Shown: positions 25,417 through 36,021, counted from the stretch's first letter. The stretch: 39,182 nt of DNA from Bacteriovoracaceae bacterium (GCA_017858255.1 JAFMBV010000027.1:1-39182); one strand, 5' to 3'. Numbers and translations are program-made. Notes: a model not told the origin generated them from the letters alone.

Positions 25417-25746
25417 AACCTCTCCTTACTGGTCCCTTGCTTCTCGTAACAAAGAAAGAAACTTTTAAATATCTCGTTATTAATATTGAAAATCATCCTT
25501 ATCTATCAACTTAATGATAAGATCTCCATCACGATTCTGTTGTAAAACAAAAATCGTATTGAAACCTTTATATAAAACATCCTTTAAACATCTTAGGATT
25601 TAGACCACTTTAGTTTTTGATATTCATCATTAATTCAAACTCCACTGAAAGTGGATAAGCTATCAACATTTAACCTGACGAGAATCATCCCGAATATTGA
25701 ATCCCTATGAGATGATACGATTTGAACGAATAACAAAGGTGAAGAA
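25417..25746. promoter_or_regulatory. intergenic region with an FNR-like palindrome
   Basis: No gene is seen in these 330 bases. A TTGAT-ATTC-ATCAT sequence at 25617-25630 matches the FNR/Anr/CRP-type consensus TTGAT-N4-ATCAA at nine of ten positions. A second inverted repeat, TATCA-ACTTAA-TGATA, lies near 25516-25533. The first lies about 200 bases upstream of the zinc-ribbon gene (minus strand) and 116 bases upstream of the small frame at 25747. FNR-type control would fit Usp/Hsp20/CBS genes, but the distances are long and no regulator is encoded in the window. Confidence 0.3.
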
Positions 25747-25920
25747 GTGCCCCAAGAAACAAATAATCTAAAGATGCCTCAAGAGAACTTTCTACTTAAT
25801 GATATAAAAAAAAAGAATTTCTCAACTAGTAAAAATATATATAAAGAATTAAACAAACGCTCTTTCAAGCTAAGCCTAGAACGGCTTAATGCTTTCTACA
25901 TTTCCACTAATAGAAAATAA
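25747..25920 (+). CDS. possible small basic protein, 57 residues
   Basis: An open frame of 57 codons starting with GTG at 25747, preceded by AAGGTG five bases upstream; an internal ATG at 25774 would give 48 residues. The product is basic and polar (NDIKKKNFSTSKNIYKELNKR, then LERLNAFYISTNRK) and matches nothing I know. It is the only gene-like frame on the plus strand between the stress island and the giant glucan-synthase gene, and it ends 39 bases before that gene's stop codon. Weakly supported. Confidence 0.3.
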   Translation: MPQETNNLKMPQENFLLNDIKKKNFSTSKNIYKELNKRSFKLSLERLNAFYISTNRK

Positions 25921-25959
25921 AAAACGAATAAGGGGTCTAATAAGAACCTTTAAGAAACA

Positions 25960-28900
25960 TTAAAGGTCTTCTTCACCCTTTTCCGCTATATATAAGTTAA
26001 CAATCACCAAATGGTCTTTACTATCATCTACTAATTTTAGTGTTAACTCATTTCCCAAGAACTCTTGATCCTTATAGATAGCATTCGGATTTAACGACTG
26101 CTTCACTTCTATTACATATAAACTTGAACCAAAACGAATCCTTAATTCAAAATTAGGTAAAGTACTTGGCAGAGAGGATTTAAAGAATAGGTGTTCTCCT
26201 TCGCGACGAAGACCTAGAATTGATTCTATAAATGCTCTGTAATACCAACTAGAGGAGCCTGTATACCAACTCCAGCCACCTTTTCCCATATGCAAAGGTG
26301 CAGAGTAAATATCAGCAGGTATAACGTAAGGTTCAATTTTGTAAACTTGTGCATTTTCTTCAGTACAAGAATGTTGGATGGGATTCAAAGTATTCATAAT
26401 ATCAAAAGCTGTATCCTCATCCCCCTCCTGTGCAAGGCCCATCGCCAACCAAATTGCAGCATGGGTATATTGACCTCCATTCTCCCGTATTCCTGGTACG
26501 TAGCCTTTAATATAGCCTGGATTTAAATCTGTCTTATCAAAGGGTGGAATAAATAAATGTACGATTGAATCTTTCTTATTAATTAAGTATTTTTTTGCTG
26601 AGTCTAGGGCCAATTTCCTGTGTTCAATATTACCAAGGTTCGAAATTGAGCTCCATGACTGAGCAATAGAATCTATTTTGCACTCATCATTGCTAGCAGA
26701 ACCCAAAGGAGTACCGTCATCAAAATAAGCACGACGATACCACTGCCCATCCCAACCAGTAGTTTCAACGGAGTCCTTTAATTTTTCAAGATGTAATGCA
26801 TAATCATTGGCCCTTTTCGAATCTCCCCGTTTTTCACAAATTTCAATGAATGATCGAAGGTTAGCACCAAGAAACCATGCCAACCAAACACTTTCACCTT
26901 TTCCTTTGTTACCTACACTACTCATTCCATCATTCCAATCCCCCGAGCCCATAAAAGGCAGTTGATGGGCGCCAAGTTTTAGGCTGCGATCAATTGCTCG
27001 AAGGCAATGTTCAAAAAGGCTACCACTACCATCGCTCTTCTCTGCTTTAATATATAGATCATCTTGACCTTCAGGGAGAAGAGGACCCTTTATAAAAGGT
27101 ATGACCTCATCTAATATTGATTCGTCACCAGTGGTTAAAACATAATGGTCAACAACAAAGGGAAGCCATAAAAGATCGTCTGAAAACCTTGTCCTTACAC
27201 CCTTTTCAATAGGTGGATGCCACCAATGAAGCACATCACCTTCTTCAAACTGGTGAGCTGCTGCTTTTAATATATGATCTCGTGCTATCATTGGATTCGA
27301 GTGAGCAAGAGCTGTCACATCCTGCAGTTGATCTCTAAAGCCATAGGCGCCACCTGATTGGTAAAAAGCGGTTCTGGCCCAAATACGACTTGATATTGTT
27401 TGATAAAGCATCCAGTGATTAATAAGAATGTCGAATTGAGGAAATGGAGTTTTTACCTGAAGCGATCCGAGAGTTTCCTCCCAAAAATTTTTAGCCTCTT
27501 TAAGTACCTGGTCCGCTTTTTTAACATCTATATTTAACTCAACAATTTCTTTAATTAGCTTACAATCTGGTACTTGGCCTAAAAGAAAAATTATCTCCTC
27601 TTCTTGTTGAGCTTCAAGCTTGCAGTCTACTTTCATTGTTAAACATGGATCCAGACCGGCGCCCATTTTTCCATCTAATTGATCATTATTAATTCCCAAA
27701 GGTCGATCATACTGACCATGCCTTCCAAAAAAGGACCTACGGTCACACGTAAAAGAAGAAACGTTCTTGCTAGAACAAGCAAATGTAGTCTTTGACCCAA
27801 AATCTTCCTGAAAATGATTTTGAGCATGAAAGACATTCTGATCAAAACCCTTTTCAGTAACTATATGGTGAGCTGTTTGAGATCGATGAAAGCCTATTAC
27901 CCATTCTAGGTAGTAGTAAACTGAGATATGCCTTTTGGTATTACTTAAATTCTTAAGTTTTAAACGAACAAACTTTAAGTCTTCCTCTAAAGAGACATAC
28001 ATAGTTAGTTTGTGAGCAACTTCTGCGTAATTATGCTCGAAGACGGTATACCCTTGCCCATGACGGACAAGATAAGGTGACATATCCCGTGCGTACCCAG
28101 GAGCAGGGGACCAAGTCTCTCCACTCTCTTGATCATAAAGATAAATAATTTCACCAGAGTGGTCGAGGACTGGATCATTATTCCACGGAGTAATACGATT
28201 TTCTCTACTATTTTCAGACCATGTATGGCTGCTTCCCGTTTCCGAAACAAGAAAACCAAACCCCCTGGAGTTGGCGATAACATTAATCCAAGGCGCAGGA
28301 GTGACTTGATTTCCCTTTAGATAAATCTGATATTCTTTCCCACCATCTTTAAAACCACCAAAACTATTAAAGAACTCTAGTTCAGGTCTTTTTACGGGAT
28401 GCTCTTTCCTACTTGGTGACTGTCTTTTACCTAATACCTTTAAAGCAGGACACTTTGTCACTTTTAATAGTTGATTCACTTGTTTTTTTAGGCTTCCCTC
28501 TTGAGTATTAAAATAGACCCTCGCCACAGACTTCAAAAAAGTAAAGTCTTCATCAGTTGTAATGTCTTTTCTAAAAAGAAATATCCCGCCCTTTTTAAAT
28601 AATAACCCTTGCCCACCAGAAGTATTAACCTGATGAAGTAACTCTTCGTGAATATCCAATCTGTAAGAACTTGATTCCTCACTAAAAATAACAAGGTCGA
28701 ATGGAATATTTTTTGCCCTTAAATACTCGTGAAATTGTAAAATATCCGTAATAAAGGAAATCTCATGTTTGTTTTTTATGAAAATTAGAAGGATTGGAAT
28801 ATCACCACTAATGCCATAGTTCCATAAGTCCTTTTGAGATTTTATATTTTTTTCTACTCGACTACTTGGAGGTCTTAACTTCGAATCTGAATAAATTAAT

Positions 28901-31900
28901 GAGCCAGCCAATTTTTGAAAAGTATTAACCTCATCAAGTTCAATATTCAGATGCTTAAGTCTAATTTGACTTTGAGTCCAAGACATTTGGTCTTCTCTCA
29001 TAAAAGTGTGGCGATCATGATATTGATCAATAAGCCTTAAGGCTTCATCACGTGATTTAGCGAGCCCTGAAACAAATATTACCTGAGTGCTTCCATACGG
29101 TGCTAATGAAACATTCGTTTTAAATGATAAGATGGGGTCCAATACACCACCCACTGTATTTGAGAGAGTGCTCCCCCCTTTTAGGCCATTCGCCTTGGAT
29201 AGGTTATTCCTCCTTCCAAGAAATTTCTCTCTGTCTGTTTCATATTGAATATTTTTACACTTTTTATGATCATAGACTATTTGATGAATACCATAAAGGT
29301 CATCCTCATCATCTGAACGCTTCCTTCTATTGGCAAGGAGAGCTGACTTTTCATTAATATATTCTGTTTGGATAAATAGCTTATTAAAAGCAGGGTGCGC
29401 TAAATCAGATTCAGGTGTAGATAGAACAGGCTCAGAATAACTTGTTAGGTCCAAAGATAGATCTTTATCAGTCACATTTGTAATTGTTATTCTTCTAAGC
29501 TCAACATTATCCTCTGCTGAAACAATAACTTCCGTATGAGTGTTAATATTTTTTTTTCGACAAAAGAACTCTACTTTATGTTCGGAGAAGATTGTCTTAT
29601 AGTCCTGCGGTTTTCGAGACATGGGCTGAAATGTCAATGGATACAACGATCCTTCGATAGTATCAAAAATAAAGAAGTATTGCCCATCCCGATCAACCGT
29701 TCTATCTTCCTCCCATCTAAAAACAGATAAATCGTCGCATTTAGAAAACCCAGACCCAGCAGCTGTAAGCATGACCGTATAGCTACCATTTGATAAAATC
29801 CTAATTTGGGGCTCTTCCGTGTGGACATGCTCAATGTGATGTAAAGTGGGTAACGATCGTGCCCTCCCGCCTGTTTTATGCAAAACCTCTTCCTCTCTAG
29901 GGTTTAGAATGGATATTCTTTGGGGAACACGCTCTTGTAGCAAAAGTTCAGAGGACTTTACGATGGGGTCATTATGAAATGCGATAGCGACCATATTTTC
30001 ATGAAGCAAATTATCAATCGCTACTAAAATCATACCCTGATGATGCGCCATAAAACTTTCAATAATAGTATAGCTTTCCTTCGGTGCTAATCTTCCTTCA
30101 GTGTAGTCTACAGCTTCAAAAAAGCCAAAATCAGTAAGTAGATTATTGGCAATTAGCCTCCTTAAATTTGCTATTGATTCTTTGGGAAGAACAAGAGATG
30201 CCAAGACCGTGGAGTATGGTGATACAACAAAGTCATTACTTAAACCCCTTTTTAATCCAAGACCTGGTACTCCAAATGGTCCATATTGATAATTGCTATT
30301 TAGGTCTCTAGCATTAAATGCTGACTCGGAAATTCCCCATGGACGATTCTGAATGCCAGCATACGCCATTTGTTGTTTAACAACCGCTACATGGGTTTCA
30401 TTTAGAAGAGTACCCAAGTAATCTTTCATAACTAATAAAGGCATTAGGTATTCAAACATTGAAGCAGACCAAGATATGAGAACCCGTTGTCGAAACAACG
30501 AAGTCATTTGCCTTCCTAGGTGAAACCAATGATTTTCTGGAACATCCCCCTTTGCTATGCTTATAAAACTAGTAAGGCGTGCTTCAGAAGCGAGAAGGTC
30601 ATAATAACTATCATCTATTTTCCCATCTCTTACGTTAAAACCAATAGTAAACAATTTTCTTTTTCTATTATAGAGAAATGAGAAATCCATATTTATAACA
30701 AAGTCATGGCATGCCTGAGCAACATCCTCACAATCATTATGAAAGGAAATCAATTGGTCTTCACTTGAAGTACTGGAAATTTCGTATTTAATTCGATTAA
30801 TTTTATCTTTAAGTTTCGATACCCAATTTGTAATTGAATTAAACTCATTTCCCCCAATATAATGGGATATTTTAATAAATTGACTATTAACAAAATTGAC
30901 CCTGCTCTCTAAACCATCTAAGAAATAAGGATTACCTTCAAATTGTTCAACCTTCATTTCACGCACATATTTAAGCATTTCGTTGATTTGAAATTTAATT
31001 GAGTCCAAATCCTTTTGGGGTGAGATAAGAACAGAACGCGTAAAATCCTCAACATCTTGTTTTAAAATTTTAATAATATCTTCGATTCCTAACAGGAGAG
31101 ATGAATACAACAATGGCGTACTTTTCACATCAAGACAGATTTGTTTGACGGCCAGTAGGTGTCCAGCAAGGTTACCACTATCAACAGTAGAGATATATTC
31201 TGGGCCCAATTGCGACAGGTCAGTGGTGTTGTACCAATTATAAAAATGCCCTAAATGACTAGGCATTTTTAACATCGTATTTAATGTATGTCGCAAGCGA
31301 GTTATTAACTCTTGGGGGCCGATATAACCAAATCTAAAAGCACTGCAAGTCGAAAGGAGATAAAGCCCAATATTGGTAGGGGAAGTCCTGTGAGCAACTA
31401 AGTCTTTTGGTACTTGCTGAAAATTATCTGGGGGGAGCCAGTTATCTTCCTCAGTAACAAAAGTCTCAAAAAAATTCCATGTTTTACAAGTTATATTCCT
31501 TAATAATTCAACATCTACCGACGGTATATCATAAGTTTCTCTTGTTCGATCTTTACTAATTTTATCTAAGATGAAGGGAGAGAAAAACCAGGTTCCAATA
31601 AAGATAAGTGAAACATACACAGAAGCTGGTTTAAAAAACAAAATGAGAAAGAAAACAACAAGAGAAAAAACCGTTGTATACCTGAAGGTTCGACTAACAA
31701 ATGACAATCCATTCTTTATGCTTGATTCAACTTGAGCCGCAGTTACCCATTCAAGCAAATTAGCTTTGGAAATAAAAACTCTGTAAAGAGTTCGTAAGAT
31801 CGCATCTATATTCAGATAAGTTTGATAAGGAAGCACTACAATTGATATAGCGAGCTGATAAGCACTTAACTTTAGGTCTTCACAGGTTCCCAATAAGTGC

Positions 31901-34587
31901 TCCACCAAAGTAAGGTTTCGAGGATACTTAAGGAGGTTGTTTGCTGTATGGACGTACAGAGGTAATGTTAAGACGGTTAATGTCAAAAATGTCCATAGCA
32001 ACGCACTCCCTGGCAACACAGTCCATCCTAAGATTAGCCAGATAAAAGTTGCAGGTGTAACCAAACTTCTTCTTAAGTTATCTAGAATTTTCCATCTTGA
32101 TATGAGGGACAGAGGACTTTTCACCAACTGATTTTTATCATTAGGTACATATGAAAAAATCCATTGAAATATTTGCCAATCGCCCCGTACCCATCGGTAG
32201 TTTCTTTTAGAAAATGGCTCATAATGTGACGGGTAGTCATCTAGGAGCTCAATATCAGAGACAAGTGCAGTACGCGAAAAAACCCCCTCAAATAGGTCGT
32301 GACTTAAGAGAGTATTTTCTGAAACTCTTTTTTTAAGAGAGGATTCAAAGGCATCAACCACATAAAGACCCTTCCCCGTATAAATACCTTCTCCAAATAA
32401 GTCCTGATAAGTATCAGAAACCGCAGTTGTATAAGGGTCAATCCCTGTGTGACCGGAATAAATTTTTGAAAAGATTGACCGTTCAGAGCTCTCGGGAGTA
32501 ATGCTGATACGAGGTTGAAGAACACTGTAACCTTTGGTAACGACTCCTGCCTTTTTATCAAACTGAGGTGAATTAAGTGGATGAAGGATAGTGCCGACAA
32601 GCTTTTGGGCAGCATTTCGTGGCAATTTTGTATCAGTATCAAGGGTAATCACATACTTCACCTCTGAGAAGAAGGTGGTATGTTCAGGAAATACATAAAA
32701 ACTTGTGTGTTTATCACCTCTTAGATAACGATTAAACTCGTGAATTTTGCCGCGTTTTCTTTCCCAGCCCATGTACTTTTTTTCACTAGGATTCCAAAGA
32801 CGTTTTCGATGAAAAAGGTAAAATCGATCTTTTTCTTTTCTATATTTTACATTTAGGTTTTCAACACCCATTTTTAAAGTCTTTATCATCTTATTATCAG
32901 AGGATATCTCTTCAAACTCAGCATCTTTAAAATCACTTAATAAAGCAAAATAGAGATTTTCGTCCTGATTGGCCAAAAAACGAATTTCTAAATCTTCCAA
33001 GAGATGAGGAACCATATCTATAGAAGTAATGATTGTTGGAACAATCACAAAAGTACGAGCATTAGTGGGAATACCATTTTCTAAATTAATCTTAGGTAAT
33101 ATAAAAGGTCCAACAAAATGAGTGACAAAGAGATTTAGGATATTAAGTCCACTGTCACTGGCAGGTAAAAAAGCTACAAGTACAACGAGAATAGACCATT
33201 TAAAATAATTGGGATTATTTAAATTTATATAGAGAACCAAAGGTATCAATAGAGAAACAGTTAATATTACCAAGAAACTGAGATAAAAGCAGGTTGGATA
33301 ATCTAAAATTAGCCTTTTTAAAGACTCTTTTATAGATGGAGAATACTGTATTTTCTTTTCTAATCCCCTAACCCCCTTTCTTACTAGATAATAACCAACA
33401 TGGTGCTTTCTCTTATCCTTGTCTCTTTCCCTGCTAGCTTTTTGGGCCATACGTATCGCCTCTTGGGCGATTTTAATTTCTCCAAAGCCTGTTTTCTTGT
33501 GAATTCTCTCTATGGCATTACGATATTGATCACGACTCGAAAAAGTCATACTCTTATAAGAACGCAAGGGATCTTGGGCCAATATAGATTCAACAAGTGA
33601 TAAGCTTTCGAAAAACTCTTGCCAATCAGAATGAGATAAGAGCCTCATACTTGTGATAATATTGCTAACAGTTACCTGTGCAATAATTTGCAATTGGTGC
33701 TCGTTTTTAACAATTTCTTCTATATTTATATTTTTTTCAGCTAAATATTCATTAATATATTGTTTATCTGAACCCACCTCAAGACTACGGCTATGCTGTA
33801 TTTGTGATAATTGGGATATAGTGGAGCAGTCACATATATGAGATTTCCCTAGAATTTGGGATAATTCATCGGTTAGCATTTTAACATTGGCCATCGAACT
33901 ATCTTCATTATCCAATAGTGTTTCGGTTAATATATCGACTTTTCTCTTCATCTCCTGACAAATAACAATCTCATCAGCGACTCGCCTTAAGTTTTCGATC
34001 AAAGCGATTCTTAGGGCAATTGGTATCGCCCAAAGCTCACCAATAAGAAGAGGAGAAACACTTTGATAGGAATGAACAAATCTTTTGACTGTTCCAATTT
34101 CTATATGACTATCTAAATGGGCAACCAAAGTTAAAGCGATGGCATATACACGGGGAAAACCAGCTAAGTTTCCATCTTTAGTTTTTGGTAGTTCCAAATA
34201 ATACTTTACTGGAAGGTCTTCTTTAATCTCACGGATCTGATCTTCAATAGTATGAAAGTTATCAATAATCCATTCACCTGCTGGTGAAAGATCAATCCCT
34301 TCCTTAGCCCATTCTGTTAACTTACGATAAGCTCCCTTTAAAGACTGACTATTTTCTTTAACCCTTGGGAGAAGAGAGACTCCTTTCTTTTTTTCACTCG
34401 TCACTGATAATTCTGAGGCCAAAAACCTAGCATACTTCTCCAAGCGCTCAGGGCTAAAAATTTCATCACGTATTGGGTTTTCAAGACTCATAGATTCAAT
34501 GATTGAGCCTTCTTTATATTGAAACACTGACTTATGCCTTTGAGAAAGATTGCGATATTCAAGATACCTTTTAACATTCTTAGTCAT
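25960..34587 (-). CDS. ndvB: cyclic beta-1,2-glucan synthase (NdvB/ChvB type; GT84 + GH94)
   Basis: 2875 residues, close to the 2830-2870 of rhizobial and Brucella enzymes. The N-terminal region has the family motifs LSPAGEWIIDNF and GELWAIPIALRIALIENLRRVA. Membrane segments near 430-490 precede the GT84 domain, with TLDTDTKLPRNAAQKLVGT (Asp650, Asp652) and WVRGDWQIFQW (799-809), which polymerises UDP-glucose on the protein. More membrane helices (about 840-1030), a glycoamylase-like domain (about 1300-1540), two supersandwich domains (near 1600 and 2080) and a C-terminal GH94 phosphorylase domain follow. The latter has HWWHPP, GSGDWNDGMSSVG (Asp2550/Asp2553) and GGWSWYTGSSSWYYRA, and sets chain length. 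The product is a periplasmic cyclic glucan. No NdvA/ChvA-type exporter or glucan-modifying gene is next to it. The frame is intact throughout. Confidence 0.95.
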   Translation of the reverse strand: MTKNVKRYLEYRNLSQRHKSVFQYKEGSIIESMSLENPIRDEIFSPERLEKYARFLASELSVTSEKKKGVSLLPRVKENSQSLKGAYRKLTEWAKEGIDLSPAGEWIIDNFHTIEDQIREIKEDLPVKYYLELPKTKDGNLAGFPRVYAIALTLVAHLDSHIEIGTVKRFVHSYQSVSPLLIGELWAIPIALRIALIENLRRVADEIVICQEMKRKVDILTETLLDNEDSSMANVKMLTDELSQILGKSHICDCSTISQLSQIQHSRSLEVGSDKQYINEYLAEKNINIEEIVKNEHQLQIIAQVTVSNIITSMRLLSHSDWQEFFESLSLVESILAQDPLRSYKSMTFSSRDQYRNAIERIHKKTGFGEIKIAQEAIRMAQKASRERDKDKRKHHVGYYLVRKGVRGLEKKIQYSPSIKESLKRLILDYPTCFYLSFLVILTVSLLIPLVLYINLNNPNYFKWSILVVLVAFLPASDSGLNILNLFVTHFVGPFILPKINLENGIPTNARTFVIVPTIITSIDMVPHLLEDLEIRFLANQDENLYFALLSDFKDAEFEEISSDNKMIKTLKMGVENLNVKYRKEKDRFYLFHRKRLWNPSEKKYMGWERKRGKIHEFNRYLRGDKHTSFYVFPEHTTFFSEVKYVITLDTDTKLPRNAAQKLVGTILHPLNSPQFDKKAGVVTKGYSVLQPRISITPESSERSIFSKIYSGHTGIDPYTTAVSDTYQDLFGEGIYTGKGLYVVDAFESSLKKRVSENTLLSHDLFEGVFSRTALVSDIELLDDYPSHYEPFSKRNYRWVRGDWQIFQWIFSYVPNDKNQLVKSPLSLISRWKILDNLRRSLVTPATFIWLILGWTVLPGSALLWTFLTLTVLTLPLYVHTANNLLKYPRNLTLVEHLLGTCEDLKLSAYQLAISIVVLPYQTYLNIDAILRTLYRVFISKANLLEWVTAAQVESSIKNGLSFVSRTFRYTTVFSLVVFFLILFFKPASVYVSLIFIGTWFFSPFILDKISKDRTRETYDIPSVDVELLRNITCKTWNFFETFVTEEDNWLPPDNFQQVPKDLVAHRTSPTNIGLYLLSTCSAFRFGYIGPQELITRLRHTLNTMLKMPSHLGHFYNWYNTTDLSQLGPEYISTVDSGNLAGHLLAVKQICLDVKSTPLLYSSLLLGIEDIIKILKQDVEDFTRSVLISPQKDLDSIKFQINEMLKYVREMKVEQFEGNPYFLDGLESRVNFVNSQFIKISHYIGGNEFNSITNWVSKLKDKINRIKYEISSTSSEDQLISFHNDCEDVAQACHDFVINMDFSFLYNRKRKLFTIGFNVRDGKIDDSYYDLLASEARLTSFISIAKGDVPENHWFHLGRQMTSLFRQRVLISWSASMFEYLMPLLVMKDYLGTLLNETHVAVVKQQMAYAGIQNRPWGISESAFNARDLNSNYQYGPFGVPGLGLKRGLSNDFVVSPYSTVLASLVLPKESIANLRRLIANNLLTDFGFFEAVDYTEGRLAPKESYTIIESFMAHHQGMILVAIDNLLHENMVAIAFHNDPIVKSSELLLQERVPQRISILNPREEEVLHKTGGRARSLPTLHHIEHVHTEEPQIRILSNGSYTVMLTAAGSGFSKCDDLSVFRWEEDRTVDRDGQYFFIFDTIEGSLYPLTFQPMSRKPQDYKTIFSEHKVEFFCRKKNINTHTEVIVSAEDNVELRRITITNVTDKDLSLDLTSYSEPVLSTPESDLAHPAFNKLFIQTEYINEKSALLANRRKRSDDEDDLYGIHQIVYDHKKCKNIQYETDREKFLGRRNNLSKANGLKGGSTLSNTVGGVLDPILSFKTNVSLAPYGSTQVIFVSGLAKSRDEALRLIDQYHDRHTFMREDQMSWTQSQIRLKHLNIELDEVNTFQKLAGSLIYSDSKLRPPSSRVEKNIKSQKDLWNYGISGDIPILLIFIKNKHEISFITDILQFHEYLRAKNIPFDLVIFSEESSSYRLDIHEELLHQVNTSGGQGLLFKKGGIFLFRKDITTDEDFTFLKSVARVYFNTQEGSLKKQVNQLLKVTKCPALKVLGKRQSPSRKEHPVKRPELEFFNSFGGFKDGGKEYQIYLKGNQVTPAPWINVIANSRGFGFLVSETGSSHTWSENSRENRITPWNNDPVLDHSGEIIYLYDQESGETWSPAPGYARDMSPYLVRHGQGYTVFEHNYAEVAHKLTMYVSLEEDLKFVRLKLKNLSNTKRHISVYYYLEWVIGFHRSQTAHHIVTEKGFDQNVFHAQNHFQEDFGSKTTFACSSKNVSSFTCDRRSFFGRHGQYDRPLGINNDQLDGKMGAGLDPCLTMKVDCKLEAQQEEEIIFLLGQVPDCKLIKEIVELNIDVKKADQVLKEAKNFWEETLGSLQVKTPFPQFDILINHWMLYQTISSRIWARTAFYQSGGAYGFRDQLQDVTALAHSNPMIARDHILKAAAHQFEEGDVLHWWHPPIEKGVRTRFSDDLLWLPFVVDHYVLTTGDESILDEVIPFIKGPLLPEGQDDLYIKAEKSDGSGSLFEHCLRAIDRSLKLGAHQLPFMGSGDWNDGMSSVGNKGKGESVWLAWFLGANLRSFIEICEKRGDSKRANDYALHLEKLKDSVETTGWDGQWYRRAYFDDGTPLGSASNDECKIDSIAQSWSSISNLGNIEHRKLALDSAKKYLINKKDSIVHLFIPPFDKTDLNPGYIKGYVPGIRENGGQYTHAAIWLAMGLAQEGDEDTAFDIMNTLNPIQHSCTEENAQVYKIEPYVIPADIYSAPLHMGKGGWSWYTGSSSWYYRAFIESILGLRREGEHLFFKSSLPSTLPNFELRIRFGSSLYVIEVKQSLNPNAIYKDQEFLGNELTLKLVDDSKDHLVIVNLYIAEKGEEDL

Positions 34588-34824
34588 GGGCTTTGCATGC
34601 TTATGAATAATAAAATCATTGATAAAGATCAGTAAGTGAGAAACTACTGCTTAAATTGCTGTTTTTATTTAAAAGGGCCATGAAGATGGTCAATATAACT
34701 AAAAAAAAATAATGGCATAGGTAGAAATAAATGAATATGCCGGATTGAGGTTTCCGACTATATCCATATAATTATATTATTATGAGAAGTTGTTTTTGTT
34801 AAAATAAGTCCATGACATACTCGA

Positions 34825-36021
34825 CTAGCTTGTCGGAATATCCTTTATATCTAGTTTTTTCATTTTTGGACTTCTTCTCTTTCGTGTTTTTTCAGGAATC
34901 AAATCTTTCATTGATTCTAGTTTACCAAAACACAACAGCCTATCATCTGAATGTAATTCTCTACTAGGCTTTGGATTTGGTATTACTTTTCCATCTCGGT
35001 GGAGTGTCAGTACATTTATGTCTTTTTCATTTAGACCGGAGTCAGTAATAGTTTTACCAACATATTCAGAGCATTCAGGAATATAAATTTCTGTTACTCC
35101 ATACCCCTTACTAACAGATAGCTTTTGCCTTAGATCAATTTCAGGAAAATCTACTTGAGCTGCAATATATTCGATAAAAGCACCAGCGATATCAAGTCCC
35201 GTACATCCTTCAATACCTTCTAGACCAGGTGATGAATTAATTTCCATAATCTGTGGACCATCTTTCCCTTCAAGCATATCAACACCAGCAATGCCAAGCC
35301 CCATTAGTTTGGTAGCTCGGATAGCGGTTTCCTTGTATTCCTCATCAAGTTCCACGGCTTCTGTAAGTCCACCTCTGTGAACATTACTTCTAAATTCCTG
35401 CCCTTGAGCTACGCGCCTCATTGCCGCGACCACACGGTCCCCAACAACTATCGCTCTCACGTCTTTCCCCTTACTTTCAGCAACAAACTTCTGGATAAGT
35501 ACGTTTTGTTTCTGACTTTGAAGTAGTTCAATTATAGAAGTGGCCATTTCAATCGTGTGTGCAAGTAAAACCCCTATCCCTTGAGTTCCCTCTAAAAGCT
35601 TAATAACAACGGGGGCACCACCCACTCTTTCAATGGCAGGCAATACATCGGCCTTATCCTTCACAAAAGTAGTCGCTGGTATTCCTATTTTATGCTTACT
35701 TAAGATTTGAAAACTTCTTAGCTTGTCTCTAGAATTTAAAATTCCATCGGCAGAGTTAGCACTATATATGTCCATTTGTTGAAATTGGCGCACAATCGCC
35801 GTCCCAAAATAAGTAAGAGAGGCACCGATTCGCGGTAGAACAGCATCATAATGAGTTAATCTTTTTTGCTTAAAATAAAGGTCAGGATTTTCTTCTTCCA
35901 AATCAATTGCGAATTTTAGAGTGTTTAAGACCTTAACTGAGTGACCTCGTTTTTTACACGCCTCTACTAAGCGCTTGGTACTGTAGTTATTTGGCTCTTT
36001 TGATAAGATCGCTAATTTCAT
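34825..36021 (-). CDS. RimK-like ATP-grasp ligase fused to a C-terminal RCK_C domain
   Basis: 398 residues, about 100 longer than E. coli RimK. Residues 1-295 are a RimK-type alpha-L-glutamate ligase: KLAILSKEPNNYSTKRLVEA, the LPRIGASLTYFGTAIVRQF segment, VVIKLLEGTQGIGV in the ATP-grasp, RAIVVGDRVVAAMRR, and MEINSSPGLEGIE with Glu260 and Asn262 for magnesium. Such enzymes add Glu to protein C-termini (RpsF in E. coli) or to small molecules. Residues about 307-367 (VTEIYIPECSEYVGKTI, then RELHSDDRLLCFG) read as an RCK_C/TrkA-C ligand-binding domain, usually found in potassium transport regulators. A basic tail (KTRKRRSPKMKK) ends the protein. It is 75 bases downstream of the CorC-type gene, so probably co-transcribed. 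Confidence 0.87.
   Translation of the reverse strand: MKLAILSKEPNNYSTKRLVEACKKRGHSVKVLNTLKFAIDLEEENPDLYFKQKRLTHYDAVLPRIGASLTYFGTAIVRQFQQMDIYSANSADGILNSRDKLRSFQILSKHKIGIPATTFVKDKADVLPAIERVGGAPVVIKLLEGTQGIGVLLAHTIEMATSIIELLQSQKQNVLIQKFVAESKGKDVRAIVVGDRVVAAMRRVAQGQEFRSNVHRGGLTEAVELDEEYKETAIRATKLMGLGIAGVDMLEGKDGPQIMEINSSPGLEGIEGCTGLDIAGAFIEYIAAQVDFPEIDLRQKLSVSKGYGVTEIYIPECSEYVGKTITDSGLNEKDINVLTLHRDGKVIPNPKPSRELHSDDRLLCFGKLESMKDLIPEKTRKRRSPKMKKLDIKDIPTS

Noticed and set aside
25946-25967. ACCTTTAA/TTAAAGGT hairpin as a terminator of the glucan synthase gene
   Set aside because: Only eight AT-rich pairs, it overlaps the stop codon, and the tract after it (TTCTTATTAG) is weak.
28005-32642. Several open frames of 60-110 codons on both strands within the glucan synthase gene
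   Set aside because: They are shadows of the intact 2875-codon frame and lack starts with ribosome-binding sites.
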